Part shown: piece by piece, positions 1 to 8,131 of the stretch
Layout of the letters: each line of letters starts with the position of its first letter
Position numbering within the stretch: position 1 is the stretch's first letter
Assembly (NCBI GenBank): GCA_946479745.1
Contig: CAMLGZ010000001.1
Span: 186,001-250,000, forward strand
Length of the DNA stretch: 64,000 nt
From: an uncultured Pseudoxanthomonas sp.
GTDB lineage: Bacteria > Pseudomonadota > Gammaproteobacteria > Xanthomonadales > Xanthomonadaceae
Reading direction: 5' to 3'
Position numbers and translations under genes: made by a program
The notes under the pieces: generated by a model
Seen by the model: only the letters and a program-made list of their open reading frames with translations
What the model was told of the DNA's origin: nothing
Databases searched by the model: none

Positions 1-101
1 ATCAGGAACGGGATGGCGAAAAATACCAGCAGCCACAGATACGGAACCGAAATAACCGCCCAGCGCGGGTGCGGAAACACCTTCTTCAGGATGGCGTTCA
101 T
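1..101 (-). CDS. potH: Polyamine ABC transporter permease PotH, N-terminal part only
   Basis: Only the first 33 residues lie in the window; the gene runs off the left edge. They read MNAILKKVFPHPRW followed by a hydrophobic stretch starting near residue 17, as expected for the first membrane segment of a PotB/PotH-type permease. The start codon overlaps the potG stop as ATGA, so the two genes are translationally coupled. The identification rests mainly on this position after potF and potG. PotH-type permeases form half of the inner-membrane channel through which putrescine or spermidine, delivered by the periplasmic PotF, enters the cell. Confidence 0.75.
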   Translation of the reverse strand, partial: MNAILKKVFPHPRWAVISVPYLWLLVFFAIPFL

Positions 102-1231
102 GAGGTCAGCACCACGCCTTCGTTGTCGCCCCACGACACCCAGACTTCGTCGCCCCAGGTCATCCCTTCGCTGGCCCAGCGCTGCTGGTTGGCGAAGTTG
201 GCCATGAACTTGTAGCCGCTGGGCAGGCGCACGTGGAAGACGGAATGGCTGCCGAAATACGCGATGTCCTCGATCTTGCCGCGCGCCTTGTTGTAACGCT
301 GGTCGGGTTCTTCCTTGCTGATCGACACCTTTTCGGGCCGCACGCCGAACGAGACTTCCTGCCCTTCGTAGCCGGAGATGCCGTGGCCTACATAGATGGC
401 GCTATCGAGCGAGGGCGACAGGATGGTCACATAGTCGGCCATGTCCTCGTCGACCTTGCCTTGGAACATATTCACCGAACCGATGAACTCGGCGGCGAAG
501 CGGCTGGTGGGAGATTCGTATATTTCGTCGGGCGTGCCGACCTGGCGGATGCGGCCCGAATCCATAAGAGCGATGCGCGTGGCCATGGTCATGGCCTCTT
601 CCTGATCGTGCGTCACCATCACGCAGGTCACGCCCGAGGTCTCGATGATGTTGACCAGCTCCAGCTGCATCTGCGAGCGCAACTTCTTGTCCAGCGCGCC
701 CATCGGCTCGTCCAGCAGCAGCAGCTTGGGGCCTTTGGCCAGCGAACGCGCCAGCGCCACGCGCTGCTGCTGTCCGCCGGACAATTGATGCGGCTTGCGC
801 TTGGCCAGCTTTCCCAACTGCACCAGCGCAAGCATCTCGTCGACGCGTTTTTTGATCGCGTCCTTCGACAATCCGTCCTGCTTCAGGCCGAAGGCGATGT
901 TCTGCTCCACGGTCATGTGCGGAAACAGCGCGTAGGACTGGAACATCATGTTGATGGGGCGTTCGTAGGGCGGCAGATCGTTCATGATCTGCCCATCCAG
1001 GTAGATCTTTCCCGAAGTCGGTTTCTCGAAGCCGCCCAGGCAGCGCAGCAGAGTGGATTTTCCGCAACCCGAGCCGCCCAGCAGCGCGAAGATCTCGCCC
1101 TTGCGTATGCTCAGATCGGTATCCTCGACCGCGACGAAACCATCGAACTCCTTGCGCACATCGACGATCCGCAGGTAGTCCTCGCTGCCCTTACCGTTCG
1201 GATTCGCATTTAACTGTTCCGTCGCCATCAT
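98..1231 (-). CDS. potG: Polyamine ABC transporter ATP-binding protein PotG
   Basis: This 377-residue protein is the ATPase of a putrescine/spermidine importer. It shows Walker A GGSGCGKST (52-60), a Q-loop Gln near 98, the ABC signature LSGGQQQR (150-157), Walker B LLLLDEP (170-176) and the switch His 208 in VTHDQEEAM. The roughly 130 C-terminal residues form a TOBE-type domain, as in PotA and PotG. Two Met codons open the frame (1231 and 1228) and either may be used. A strong hairpin and an inverted repeat separate it from potF, so it may be read from a separate promoter or at a lower level. The choice of PotG over PotA comes from the potFGH order. Confidence 0.92.
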   Translation of the reverse strand: MMATEQLNANPNGKGSEDYLRIVDVRKEFDGFVAVEDTDLSIRKGEIFALLGGSGCGKSTLLRCLGGFEKPTSGKIYLDGQIMNDLPPYERPINMMFQSYALFPHMTVEQNIAFGLKQDGLSKDAIKKRVDEMLALVQLGKLAKRKPHQLSGGQQQRVALARSLAKGPKLLLLDEPMGALDKKLRSQMQLELVNIIETSGVTCVMVTHDQEEAMTMATRIALMDSGRIRQVGTPDEIYESPTSRFAAEFIGSVNMFQGKVDEDMADYVTILSPSLDSAIYVGHGISGYEGQEVSFGVRPEKVSISKEEPDQRYNKARGKIEDIAYFGSHSVFHVRLPSGYKFMANFANQQRWASEGMTWGDEVWVSWGDNEGVVLTS

Positions 1232-1286
1232 TGTCCCCAGAAGTTATGGCAGCCAATTTTCTGCAATTCGAACGACCCACTGGATT

Positions 1287-1392
1287 CCGTTCGTGGTGAG
1301 CCTGTCGAACCACGCTGTTGGCGCGATATGCCAGTTTTCGGTAGTCGCGCCTCCGCTCGGAAAGCGTGGTTGGACAGGCTCACCACGAACGG
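1287..1392. repeat. Inverted pair of an interspersed repeat (TTCGTGGTGAGCCTGTC type)
   Basis: Two copies of a roughly 28-base element with core GTTCGTGGTGAGCCTGTC face each other across about 45 bases between potG and potF. The same core recurs near 37592-37700. With the potF hairpin it accounts for most of the gap from 1232 to 1552, where I see no gene. Confidence 0.75.
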
Positions 1393-1518
1393 GTTTTATG
1401 TTCGCTTTCCCATTCAACGCCATGTGGGCCATCGATATTTATCTTTGCAGTCAGAACGTTCGAATCAAGAACAATCCGCATGCAGGCTTCTGTCTCTTTT
1501 TTACTCTCTCAACGAATC

Positions 1519-1542
1519 GGGGCAGGCGTTGCCGCCTGCCCC
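1519..1542 (-). terminator. Hairpin just downstream of potF
   Basis: A 9-bp perfect stem (GGGGCAGGC / GCCTGCCCC) with a 6-base loop begins about 10 bases past the potF stop on the minus strand. A run of thymines comes only some 15 bases later, so termination may be partial. Confidence 0.55.
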
Positions 1543-1552
1543 GTTCGCGCGT

Positions 1553-2674
1553 TTACTTGCCGGTCTTCAACTCGGTCCAGATCCGGGTGTAGAGCTTGTC
1601 GACCTCCGGCGGAATGATCGCGAAGGTGAACAACTTCGCCGCTACTTCCGGCGGCGGGTAGACCGTCGGGTCCTCGGTGATGCTCTTTTCCATCAGTTCC
1701 TTGGCCTTGGGAACGGCATTGGGATAGCTGATGAAGTTGGAGTTGTTGGCCATCACCTGCGGGTCCAGCAGATTGTTGATGTAGGCGTAGGCCTCATCCA
1801 CGTGTTTGGCATCCTTGGGAATGGCCAGCATGTCGAACCACTGAGGCGCGCCTTCCTTCGGAATGGCGTAAGCGATGTTGACCCCATTACCGGCTTCGGC
1901 CGCGCGATCGCGCGCCTGGATGATGTCGCCCGACCAGCCCACCACCAGGCAGATATCGCCGTTGGCCAGCGCATCGATGTACTGCGAGGAGTGGAAGTTG
2001 GTGATGTAGGGACGGATGCTCTTCAACAGCGCCGCCGCCTTGTTGATGACCACCGGGTCGGTGCTGTTGGGGTCTTCGCCCAGGTAGTTGAGCGTGATCG
2101 GGATCAGCTCCGAAGGCGTATCCAGCACGGTGACGCCGCAGGACTTGAGTTTGGAGATGTTCTCCGGCTTGAACACGATATCCAGACTGTTGGTCAGGTC
2201 GGTGCTGCCGAGCGCGGCCTTGACCTTGTCCACGTTGTAGCCGATGCCCGTGGTGCCCCACATGTACGGAATCGCGTACTTGTTGCCCGGATCCTGCGAC
2301 TCCAGTTTCTTCATCATCACCGGATCGAGATTGGCGTAGTTGGGGATCTTGGATTTGTCCAGCGGCAGGAACACGCCGGCCTGGATCTGGCGCCCCAGGA
2401 AGTTCATCGTCGGCACCACCACGTCGTAGCCGCTGGCGCCGGCCAGCAGCTTGGTCTCCAGCACTTCGTTGCTGTCGAACACGTCGTAGGTGACCTTGAT
2501 GCCGGTCTTCTTCTCGAAGTTGGCGTTGGTGTCCTCTGCGATGTAATCGGACCAGTTGTAGACGTTGACGCTCTTGTCGCCCTCGGCGGCCGTGGCGGCT
2601 TTGTCGCCGCCCTTGCCTCCGCATGCGGCAAGCATGCACACGGCGATCATTGCACCCAGCATTCGCAGTTTCAT
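1553..2674 (-). CDS. potF: Polyamine ABC transporter substrate-binding lipoprotein PotF
   Basis: A 373-residue periplasmic binding protein. The N-terminus MKLRMLGAMIAVCMLAAC is a lipoprotein signal with lipobox LAAC, so the mature protein is probably anchored by Cys 18. NVYNWSDYIAEDT and the later VPTMNFLGRQ and WGTTGIGYNV are typical of the PotF/PotD family, where aromatic and acidic residues hold the diamine. The frame is open further upstream to 2929, but that extension lacks a signal peptide and overlaps the neighbouring aminotransferase gene, so the ATG at 2674 was chosen. It lies downstream of the SpuC-type gene and upstream of potG, matching combined uptake and catabolism of putrescine. 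Confidence 0.93.
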   Translation of the reverse strand: MKLRMLGAMIAVCMLAACGGKGGDKAATAAEGDKSVNVYNWSDYIAEDTNANFEKKTGIKVTYDVFDSNEVLETKLLAGASGYDVVVPTMNFLGRQIQAGVFLPLDKSKIPNYANLDPVMMKKLESQDPGNKYAIPYMWGTTGIGYNVDKVKAALGSTDLTNSLDIVFKPENISKLKSCGVTVLDTPSELIPITLNYLGEDPNSTDPVVINKAAALLKSIRPYITNFHSSQYIDALANGDICLVVGWSGDIIQARDRAAEAGNGVNIAYAIPKEGAPQWFDMLAIPKDAKHVDEAYAYINNLLDPQVMANNSNFISYPNAVPKAKELMEKSITEDPTVYPPPEVAAKLFTFAIIPPEVDKLYTRIWTELKTGK

Positions 2675-2769
2675 CGCACTCTCCAGATGGCCCGAAAGGG
2701 CTTGTTGTTGACACCCGTACTCCGCTGCTTGCGGAGCGCCCGTTATTCCCTTCCCAACTAATCGCTCGA

Positions 2770-4134
2770 CTACTTGCCCAGCTCTGCGGCGGTCTCGTTC
2801 AACGCTTTCCAGGCCTTCTCGAACAGCTCGTCGATCTGGTCCCGGCTGACGATCAGCGGTGGCGACAGCAGCATGGCATCGTAAGTGGCGCGCAGGATCA
2901 GCCCGTTGGCCAATGCCTTGTCGCGGCACAGCTGCCCCACTTTACCGCGATCATCGAAGAATGCACGCCGGCCTTTGTCCGGCACCAGCTCCAGCGCACC
3001 GACCATGCCGGCGATGCGCGCTTCGCCGACCAGGCGGTGTTCGCCCAGTTCGGCCCAACGCTTGGCCAGGTAGGGGGCGGTATCGTTCTTGCAGGTCTCG
3101 ACGATCTTTTCGTCCTGCAGGATGCGGATGTTCTCCAGCGCCACCGCCGTGCACACCGGATGCCCCGAATAGGTGCAGCCATGCGCCAGCTCTCCGCCCT
3201 GATCGGCCAGCACCCCGGCAACGCGGTCGTTGAACATGGCCGCGCCCAGCGGGATGTAGCCGGAGGTGATTCCCTTGGCCAGGGTCATCACGTCGGGCAT
3301 GAAGCCGAAGTAATCCGAAGCGAACCATTCGCCAGTGCGTCCGAACCCGCAAATCACCTCGTCGGCGACCAGCAGCACGTCGTACTTGCGGCAGATGCGT
3401 TCGATCTCCGGCCAGTAAGTCCTGGGCGGTATGTACACGCCGATCGCACCCATGATGGGTTCGCCGATGAACGCGGCCACGCGGTCTGGCCCCAGCTCCA
3501 GGATCTTGGCCTCGAGGCGTTGCGCGGCGACCAGTCCGTATTCGTCGGGGTCCATGTCGCCGCCGTCGGCGAACCAGAACGGCGGGTCGATATGGTGGAT
3601 GTCGGGAATGGGCAGGCCGCCCTGCTTGTGCATGCCGGCCATGCCGCCGAGGCTGGCGCCGGCCATGGTGGTGCCGTGGTAGCCGTTGTGGCGGCCGATG
3701 AAAATGTTCTTCTGCGGCTGGTCCTGCACCGTCCAGAAATGCCGCACCAGACGCAGGATGGTGTCGTTGGCTTCGGAACCGGAGTTGGTGAAGAACGCGT
3801 GGTTCAAATCACCCGGAGTAAGTTCGGCCAGCTTGGCGGCGAGCAGGATGGTGGGCTCGGTAGTGCACTGGAAGAAGCTGTTGTAGTAGGCCAGCTGCGT
3901 CATCTGTTTGGATGCGGCCTCGCCCAGCTCCTTGCGCCCATAGCCGATGTTGACGCACCACAGGCCGGCGAAAGCATCCAGCAGTTTGTGGCCTTCGGCG
4001 TCCCACACATAGGCGCCTTCGCCCTTGGTCAGAATGCGGGTTCCCTTCTTGGCCAGCGCCGCGTTGTCGTTGAACGGGTGCAGATGATGCGCCGCATCGA
4101 GCTGTTGCAGAGTGCGGGTGTCTAGGTGATCCAT
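2770..4134 (-). CDS. spuC: Putrescine:pyruvate aminotransferase, SpuC type (class III)
   Basis: A 454-residue PLP-dependent class III aminotransferase. FAGLWCVNIGYGR (55-67), TNSGSEAND (116-124), VADEVICGFGRTG (256-268) with cofactor-binding Asp 258, and TLAKGITSGY (284-293) with Schiff-base Lys 287 follow the SpuC/omega-aminotransferase pattern. SpuC moves the amino group of putrescine to pyruvate, giving 4-aminobutyraldehyde and alanine, which is an alternative to the gamma-glutamyl route encoded next to it. The gene lies between the gamma-glutamylputrescine synthetase and potF on one strand. Exact diamine preference (putrescine, cadaverine or spermidine) cannot be read from sequence. Confidence 0.88.
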   Translation of the reverse strand: MDHLDTRTLQQLDAAHHLHPFNDNAALAKKGTRILTKGEGAYVWDAEGHKLLDAFAGLWCVNIGYGRKELGEAASKQMTQLAYYNSFFQCTTEPTILLAAKLAELTPGDLNHAFFTNSGSEANDTILRLVRHFWTVQDQPQKNIFIGRHNGYHGTTMAGASLGGMAGMHKQGGLPIPDIHHIDPPFWFADGGDMDPDEYGLVAAQRLEAKILELGPDRVAAFIGEPIMGAIGVYIPPRTYWPEIERICRKYDVLLVADEVICGFGRTGEWFASDYFGFMPDVMTLAKGITSGYIPLGAAMFNDRVAGVLADQGGELAHGCTYSGHPVCTAVALENIRILQDEKIVETCKNDTAPYLAKRWAELGEHRLVGEARIAGMVGALELVPDKGRRAFFDDRGKVGQLCRDKALANGLILRATYDAMLLSPPLIVSRDQIDELFEKAWKALNETAAELGK

Positions 4135-4158
4135 GAAAACTCCGACTTGTGGTCCCTT

Positions 4159-4231
4159 GTAGGAGCGGGCCCCGCCCGCGACGCTTTCGCGGCATGGTGA
4201 ATAGAGCGTAGCGGGCAGGGCCCGCTCCTAC
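4159..4231. repeat. GTAG-type REP pair (GGAGCGGGCCC family)
   Basis: Two inverted copies of GTAGGAGCGGGCCC form a palindrome that starts with GTAG and ends with CTAC. It fills the gap between spuC and the upstream synthetase gene. The same family occurs at 17181, 44881 and 46315. Confidence 0.85.
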
Positions 4232-4236
4232 AGGAT

Positions 4237-5619
4237 TCATACGTTCAACAACAAAAACTCCCGCTCCCACGAACTGATCACGCGGAAGAAGGTCTCGTAT
4301 TCCTTGCGCTTTACCGAAACATAGGCGCGCACGAAGCGCGCGCCCATCAGCTCCTGCAGCGGCTTGCAGGTTTCCAGCTCGTCCAGCGATTCGCCCAGCG
4401 AACGCGGCAATTCGAAACCCACATCCTGCGCGCTGCTGGCCAGCGGCGCGGTGGCCTTCAAGCCTTCGCGTATGCCCAGCAGACCGCATGCCAGTGTTGC
4501 CGCCATCGCCAGATAAGGATTGGCATCGGATCCGGCGAAGCGGCTTTCCACGCGCGTGTTCTCCGGCGTATCCATCGGCACGCGCAAACCGCAGGTGCGG
4601 TTGTCGTAGCCCCACTGCACGTTGATCGGCGCCACCTGCCCCAGCGCCAGACGGCGATAGGAATTGACGTTGGGCGCGAAGAACGCCATCGCCATCGGCA
4701 CGTACTTCTGCAGACCGCCCAGATACTGGTTGAATACCTTGCTCTGCTTGCCTTCGGACTTGCCGGTGAAGACATTGTTGCCCTTTTTGTCCAGCATGCT
4801 CTGGTGGATATGCATGGCGCTGCCGGGCTCGTTCTCCATCGGCTTGGCCAGGAAGGTGGCGTAGATGCCGTGGCGCATCGCCGCTTCGCGCATGGTGCGC
4901 TTGAAGAAGAACACCTGGTCGGCGCGCGACAACGCATCGGCGTGGGTGAAGTTCACTTCCAGCTGCGCCGCGCCGGATTCGTGGATCAATGTGTCCACGT
5001 CCAGTTCCATCGCATCGCAGTAGTCGTACATCAGGTCGAGGATGGGGTCGAACTCGTTGACCGCATCGATCGAATAGGACTGGCGTGCGGTTTCGGGGCG
5101 GCCGGAGCGGCCGGCCGGCGGCAGCAGCGGGAAATCGGGGTCGGTGTTTTTCTGCACCAGGAAGAATTCGAGTTCCGGCGCGACCACCGGTTGCAGGCCG
5201 GCTTCCTCGTAGGCCGCCAACACGCGCCTGAGCACGTTGCGCGGGGCCAGATCGTGCGGCTTGCCGTCCTTGGTATAGCAGTCGTGGATCACCTGCGCGG
5301 TGGGATCGGTGGCCCAGGGCACCATGCGTACGGTGTCCGGATCGGGGCGCAGGAACATGTCCGAATCCGAGGGTGAGGTCAGATCGTAATAATCGTCCGG
5401 ATAGTCGCCGGTAACAGTGGTGGCGAAGATGCCCTCCGGCAGACGGGTGCCGTAGTCGTGGGAGAACTTGTCGGCGGGAATGATCTTGCCGCGCGCGATG
5501 CCGGTGATGTCCGGCACCAGGCATTCGACTTCGGTGATGCTGCGTTCCTTCAGCCAGCGTCGCAACGAGCTTTCCGGTTTTTCCGGCACGGATTTTTTCT
5601 GGGCCTGGCGTTGGGTCAT
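4237..5619 (-). CDS. puuA: Gamma-glutamylputrescine synthetase (glutamine synthetase family), copy 1
   Basis: A 460-residue glutamine-synthetase-fold ligase. VPDITGIARGKIIP (35-48) is the N-terminal beta-grasp signature of the GlnA-like amine ligases. ELEFF (149-153) carries metal-binding glutamates and MHIHQSM (269-275) the ATP/metal-site His. NRTCGLRVP (340-348) and ENTRVESR (353-360) complete the catalytic core. PuuA-type enzymes join glutamate to putrescine using ATP, the first step of the Puu pathway. It lies 9 bases after puuD on the same strand. A diverged second copy lies at 6596. In Pseudomonas, paralogous PauA enzymes have different polyamine preferences, so the two copies may divide the substrates; that is inference. 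Confidence 0.88.
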   Translation of the reverse strand: MTQRQAQKKSVPEKPESSLRRWLKERSITEVECLVPDITGIARGKIIPADKFSHDYGTRLPEGIFATTVTGDYPDDYYDLTSPSDSDMFLRPDPDTVRMVPWATDPTAQVIHDCYTKDGKPHDLAPRNVLRRVLAAYEEAGLQPVVAPELEFFLVQKNTDPDFPLLPPAGRSGRPETARQSYSIDAVNEFDPILDLMYDYCDAMELDVDTLIHESGAAQLEVNFTHADALSRADQVFFFKRTMREAAMRHGIYATFLAKPMENEPGSAMHIHQSMLDKKGNNVFTGKSEGKQSKVFNQYLGGLQKYVPMAMAFFAPNVNSYRRLALGQVAPINVQWGYDNRTCGLRVPMDTPENTRVESRFAGSDANPYLAMAATLACGLLGIREGLKATAPLASSAQDVGFELPRSLGESLDELETCKPLQELMGARFVRAYVSVKRKEYETFFRVISSWEREFLLLNV

Positions 5620-5628
5620 AAGTTCGCT

Positions 5629-6384
5629 TCAGTGATTGCGTTGTGCGGCGCGCACGCGGCAGGCGTCGCCGAATGCCTGGAATATGCCAAGGTAGAACGG
5701 GTTTTCGGTGACACGCCATTCCGGGTGCCACTGCACGCCCAACACGAAGCCCGGACCTTCATGGCGGAAGGCTTCCACCAGCCCGTCCGGCGCCACGGCT
5801 TCGACCTTCAGTCCGCGGCCCAAGCGCGCGACGCCCTGCCCGTGCAGCGAATTGACCTGCGCCGACGGCGCGCCCGCAACCCTGGCCAGGATGCCGCCCG
5901 GATTGAAAGTCACCGCGTGGACCGGCGCGTACTGCTTGTCGAGCGGATCGTTGAGGTTCTCGCGGTGGTCCAGAAAACCGGGCTGCTCATGCACCTTCTG
6001 GTACAGCGTGCCGCCAAAGGCGACGTTCACTTCCTGGAATCCGCGGCAGATCGCCAGCACCGGCAAGCCCATCTCCAGCGCCACCGGCACCAGCGCGAGC
6101 GTGTTCGCATCGCGGGCGGGGTCGTGCAGGTTGCCTTCGTAGCTGGGCTCGTCGCTGTAATGACGCGGCTCGATGTTGCTGACCGATCCGGTCAGCAACA
6201 GTCCGTCCAGCCCTTCCAGCAATGCCGCGGGGGGCAGCGCCGGCTGCAGCGTGGGCAACAGCACAGGCAGCGCCCCAGCTCCTTCCACCACCGCCCGCAA
6301 GTACTTCTCGCCAACCGCGAGGAAGGGATGTGGACCGATTTGTTTACGGTCGGTGGGAACGCCGACCAGCGGCAGGCTGGCCAT
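5629..6384 (-). CDS. puuD: Gamma-glutamyl-GABA hydrolase PuuD
   Basis: A 251-residue class I glutamine amidotransferase-like hydrolase (peptidase C26 family). The nucleophile elbow AICRGFQE holds Cys 113, and GVQWHPEW gives His 220 and Glu 222 of the triad. GLLLTGSVSNIEP (61-73) is characteristic of PuuD. It cleaves gamma-glutamyl-gamma-aminobutyrate to glutamate and GABA, the last step of the Puu route, in the cytoplasm. It is the first gene of the leftward run and faces the second synthetase gene across a 211-base shared upstream region. Confidence 0.9.
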   Translation of the reverse strand: MASLPLVGVPTDRKQIGPHPFLAVGEKYLRAVVEGAGALPVLLPTLQPALPPAALLEGLDGLLLTGSVSNIEPRHYSDEPSYEGNLHDPARDANTLALVPVALEMGLPVLAICRGFQEVNVAFGGTLYQKVHEQPGFLDHRENLNDPLDKQYAPVHAVTFNPGGILARVAGAPSAQVNSLHGQGVARLGRGLKVEAVAPDGLVEAFRHEGPGFVLGVQWHPEWRVTENPFYLGIFQAFGDACRVRAAQRNH

Positions 6385-6543
6385 CGGGGGAGGCTCAAAA
6401 AAAGCGTGTCCGCAACTTAACCCGCCTGTTTTATTTTTACAACACCAGCCACCAGACTGCCGCTTTTATCCCGGTAATGGTGCGTTGCGGCACCATTTCA
6501 GGACACTTCAGAGCATCGATGTCGTCAAACGCGTTGAGTATTC

Positions 6544-6570
6544 TTGACAGCCCAAGCTCTCTGGTAAGCT
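6544..6570 (+). promoter_or_regulatory. Candidate sigma-70 promoter for the rightward synthetase gene
   Basis: A perfect TTGACA (6544-6549) is followed after 15 bases by TAAGCT (6565-6570), 25 bases before the ATG at 6596. The spacer is shorter than the usual 17. A similar TAAGCT box precedes the aminotransferase gene at 14599. Confidence 0.4.
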
Positions 6571-6595
6571 GCCGCGAACCGCCCGTGACGCCACC

Positions 6596-7990
6596 ATGAC
6601 CCGCATTCCAGACACCTCCCTTCCTGACCTTCTACCGATTTCGCCGGCAGATGCAGCCACCTTGCGGCAGCTGCCCGATTGCGAGCTGGTCGATCTGCTG
6701 CTGCCCGACATGAACGGGCTGTTGCGCGGCAAGCGCGTCACCCGCGATGCATTGGAAAAGGTCTATGCGGACGGCGTGTGCCTGCCGATGTCGCTGATCG
6801 CCACCGACATCACCGGCAACACGGTGGAGGAAACGGGCCTGGGTTACGACATCGGCGACGAGGACCGCATCTGCCGTCCTGTTTCCGGATCGTTGCGTCC
6901 GGTGCCCTGGTCGCCGCGGCCGATGGCGCAATTGCTGTTGTCGATGGAAGACTCCAAAGGCGGCGCTTTCGAAGCCAATCCACGCGAAGTGCTCAAGCGC
7001 GTATTGGAACGCTATGCCGCCCGTGGCCTCAAGCCGGTGGTAGCGGTGGAACTGGAGTTTTACCTGTTCGATGCGCATCTGGATGCCGACGGCAGGCCGC
7101 GCCCGCCGGTCAATCCGGTGACTGGCCGGCGCAGCAGCAGCACGCAGGTCTACTACATGGAAGACCTCAACGATTACCGCGGCTTCACCGATGCGGTATC
7201 GGCCGCATGCAAGGCGCAAGGCATTCCTGCCGACACGGCCGTGGCCGAATACGCGCCGGGCCAGTTCGAAATCAACCTCAAGCACCGCGACGATGCCCTG
7301 TTGGCCTGCGACGATGCGGTCATGCTGAAGCGCGCGATCAAAGCCGTAGCCCAGCAGCAGGGCGTGCAGGCCAGCTTCATGGCCAAACCTTTCGCCGATC
7401 AGGCCGGCAATGGGCTGCATATCCATGCCAGCGTGCTGGACGGGAACGGCGACAATATCTTCGCTTCCACGCCCGAAGCGCCTGCGGACACCCTGAAACA
7501 CGCCATCGGCGGCCTGCAGCGCAGCGCCAAGGACAGCCTGCTGCTGTTCGCACCGCACGCCAACAGTTATCGGCGCTTCGTGCTCAACGCTTTCGTGCCG
7601 CTCAACGATGCCTGGGGCTACAACAACCGCACCGTGGCCATGCGCATTCCGCACAGCAACGAGGCCAACACCCGCATCGAACACCGTATCGCCGGCGCAG
7701 ACGCCAATGTCTACCTGGTCACCGCCGCCGTGCTTGCCGGCATGCTGCACGGGCTGGAGAACGGTTTCGATCCCGGCCCGCCGGTGGTCGGCAACGCCTA
7801 CGAACAGACCGAGATCCGTACGCCGTACTGGCGCCAGGCCATCGACGACTTCATGGGCAGCGATTTCATTCGCGAGCAGTTCGGCGAATCGTTCCGCCAT
7901 ATTTACGGCCAACAGAAGCTCAAGGAAATGCATACGTTCTATACGCAGGTAACCACGCTGGAATACGACTGGTATCTGCGAGCGGTGTGA
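6596..7990 (+). CDS. puuA: Gamma-glutamylputrescine synthetase (glutamine synthetase family), copy 2
   Basis: A 464-residue second member of the glutamine-synthetase-like ligases. LLLPDMNGLLRGKRV (34-48), VELEFYLF (151-158), GLHIHASVLD (273-282), NNRTVAMRIP and ANTRIEHR are the equivalents of the catalytic motifs in the minus-strand copy. The N-terminal part has diverged clearly from that copy, so it is not a recent duplication. It is followed by the PuuB-type oxidase, which makes it the more likely dedicated gamma-glutamylputrescine synthetase, while copy 1 may serve another polyamine. The start ATG lies just after a TTGACA/TAAGCT promoter-like pair. Confidence 0.87.
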   Translation: MTRIPDTSLPDLLPISPADAATLRQLPDCELVDLLLPDMNGLLRGKRVTRDALEKVYADGVCLPMSLIATDITGNTVEETGLGYDIGDEDRICRPVSGSLRPVPWSPRPMAQLLLSMEDSKGGAFEANPREVLKRVLERYAARGLKPVVAVELEFYLFDAHLDADGRPRPPVNPVTGRRSSSTQVYYMEDLNDYRGFTDAVSAACKAQGIPADTAVAEYAPGQFEINLKHRDDALLACDDAVMLKRAIKAVAQQQGVQASFMAKPFADQAGNGLHIHASVLDGNGDNIFASTPEAPADTLKHAIGGLQRSAKDSLLLFAPHANSYRRFVLNAFVPLNDAWGYNNRTVAMRIPHSNEANTRIEHRIAGADANVYLVTAAVLAGMLHGLENGFDPGPPVVGNAYEQTEIRTPYWRQAIDDFMGSDFIREQFGESFRHIYGQQKLKEMHTFYTQVTTLEYDWYLRAV

Positions 7991-7995
7991 TGCTT

Positions 7996-8045
7996 CCCTT
8001 CTCCCCTTGTGGGAGAAGGTGCCCGAAGGGCGGAAGAGGGGTACG
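7996..8045. repeat. Interspersed repeat with hairpin (CTTCTCCC...GGGAGAAG)
   Basis: CTTCTCCCCTTGTGGGAGAAG forms a stem and is followed by GTGCCCGAAGGGCGGAAGAG, with a second short stem. This composite is a very common intergenic repeat type in high-GC proteobacteria. It lies between the second synthetase gene and the oxidase gene. Confidence 0.6.
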
Positions 8046-8082
8046 AGCGAAGCGAGTGCTCCTGCATTTTCGCTAAGATCAA

Positions 8083-8111
8083 AATGGATCCCAGCATTCG
8101 CTGGGATGACG
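8083..8111. repeat. GGATCCCAGC/GCTGGGATGAC palindromic repeat
   Basis: The hairpin GGATCCCAGC ATTC GCTGGGAT lies about 20 bases upstream of the oxidase start. Copies of the family lie at 13843, 19424, 19506 and 28236. Confidence 0.7.
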
Positions 8112-8131
8112 ATGCGGGGGGGTTGTCACTG

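Noticed and set aside
4237..7990. Either synthetase gene as the assimilatory glutamine synthetase glnA
   Set aside because: Both have the N-terminal PDxxGxxRGK motif and lengths of the GlnA-like amine ligases and sit among puu genes; neither has the GlnA adenylylation-site region that I could recognise.
8009..8131. Upstream extension of puuB
   Set aside because: The codons would be read through two intergenic repeat elements; the conserved protein begins after 8132.
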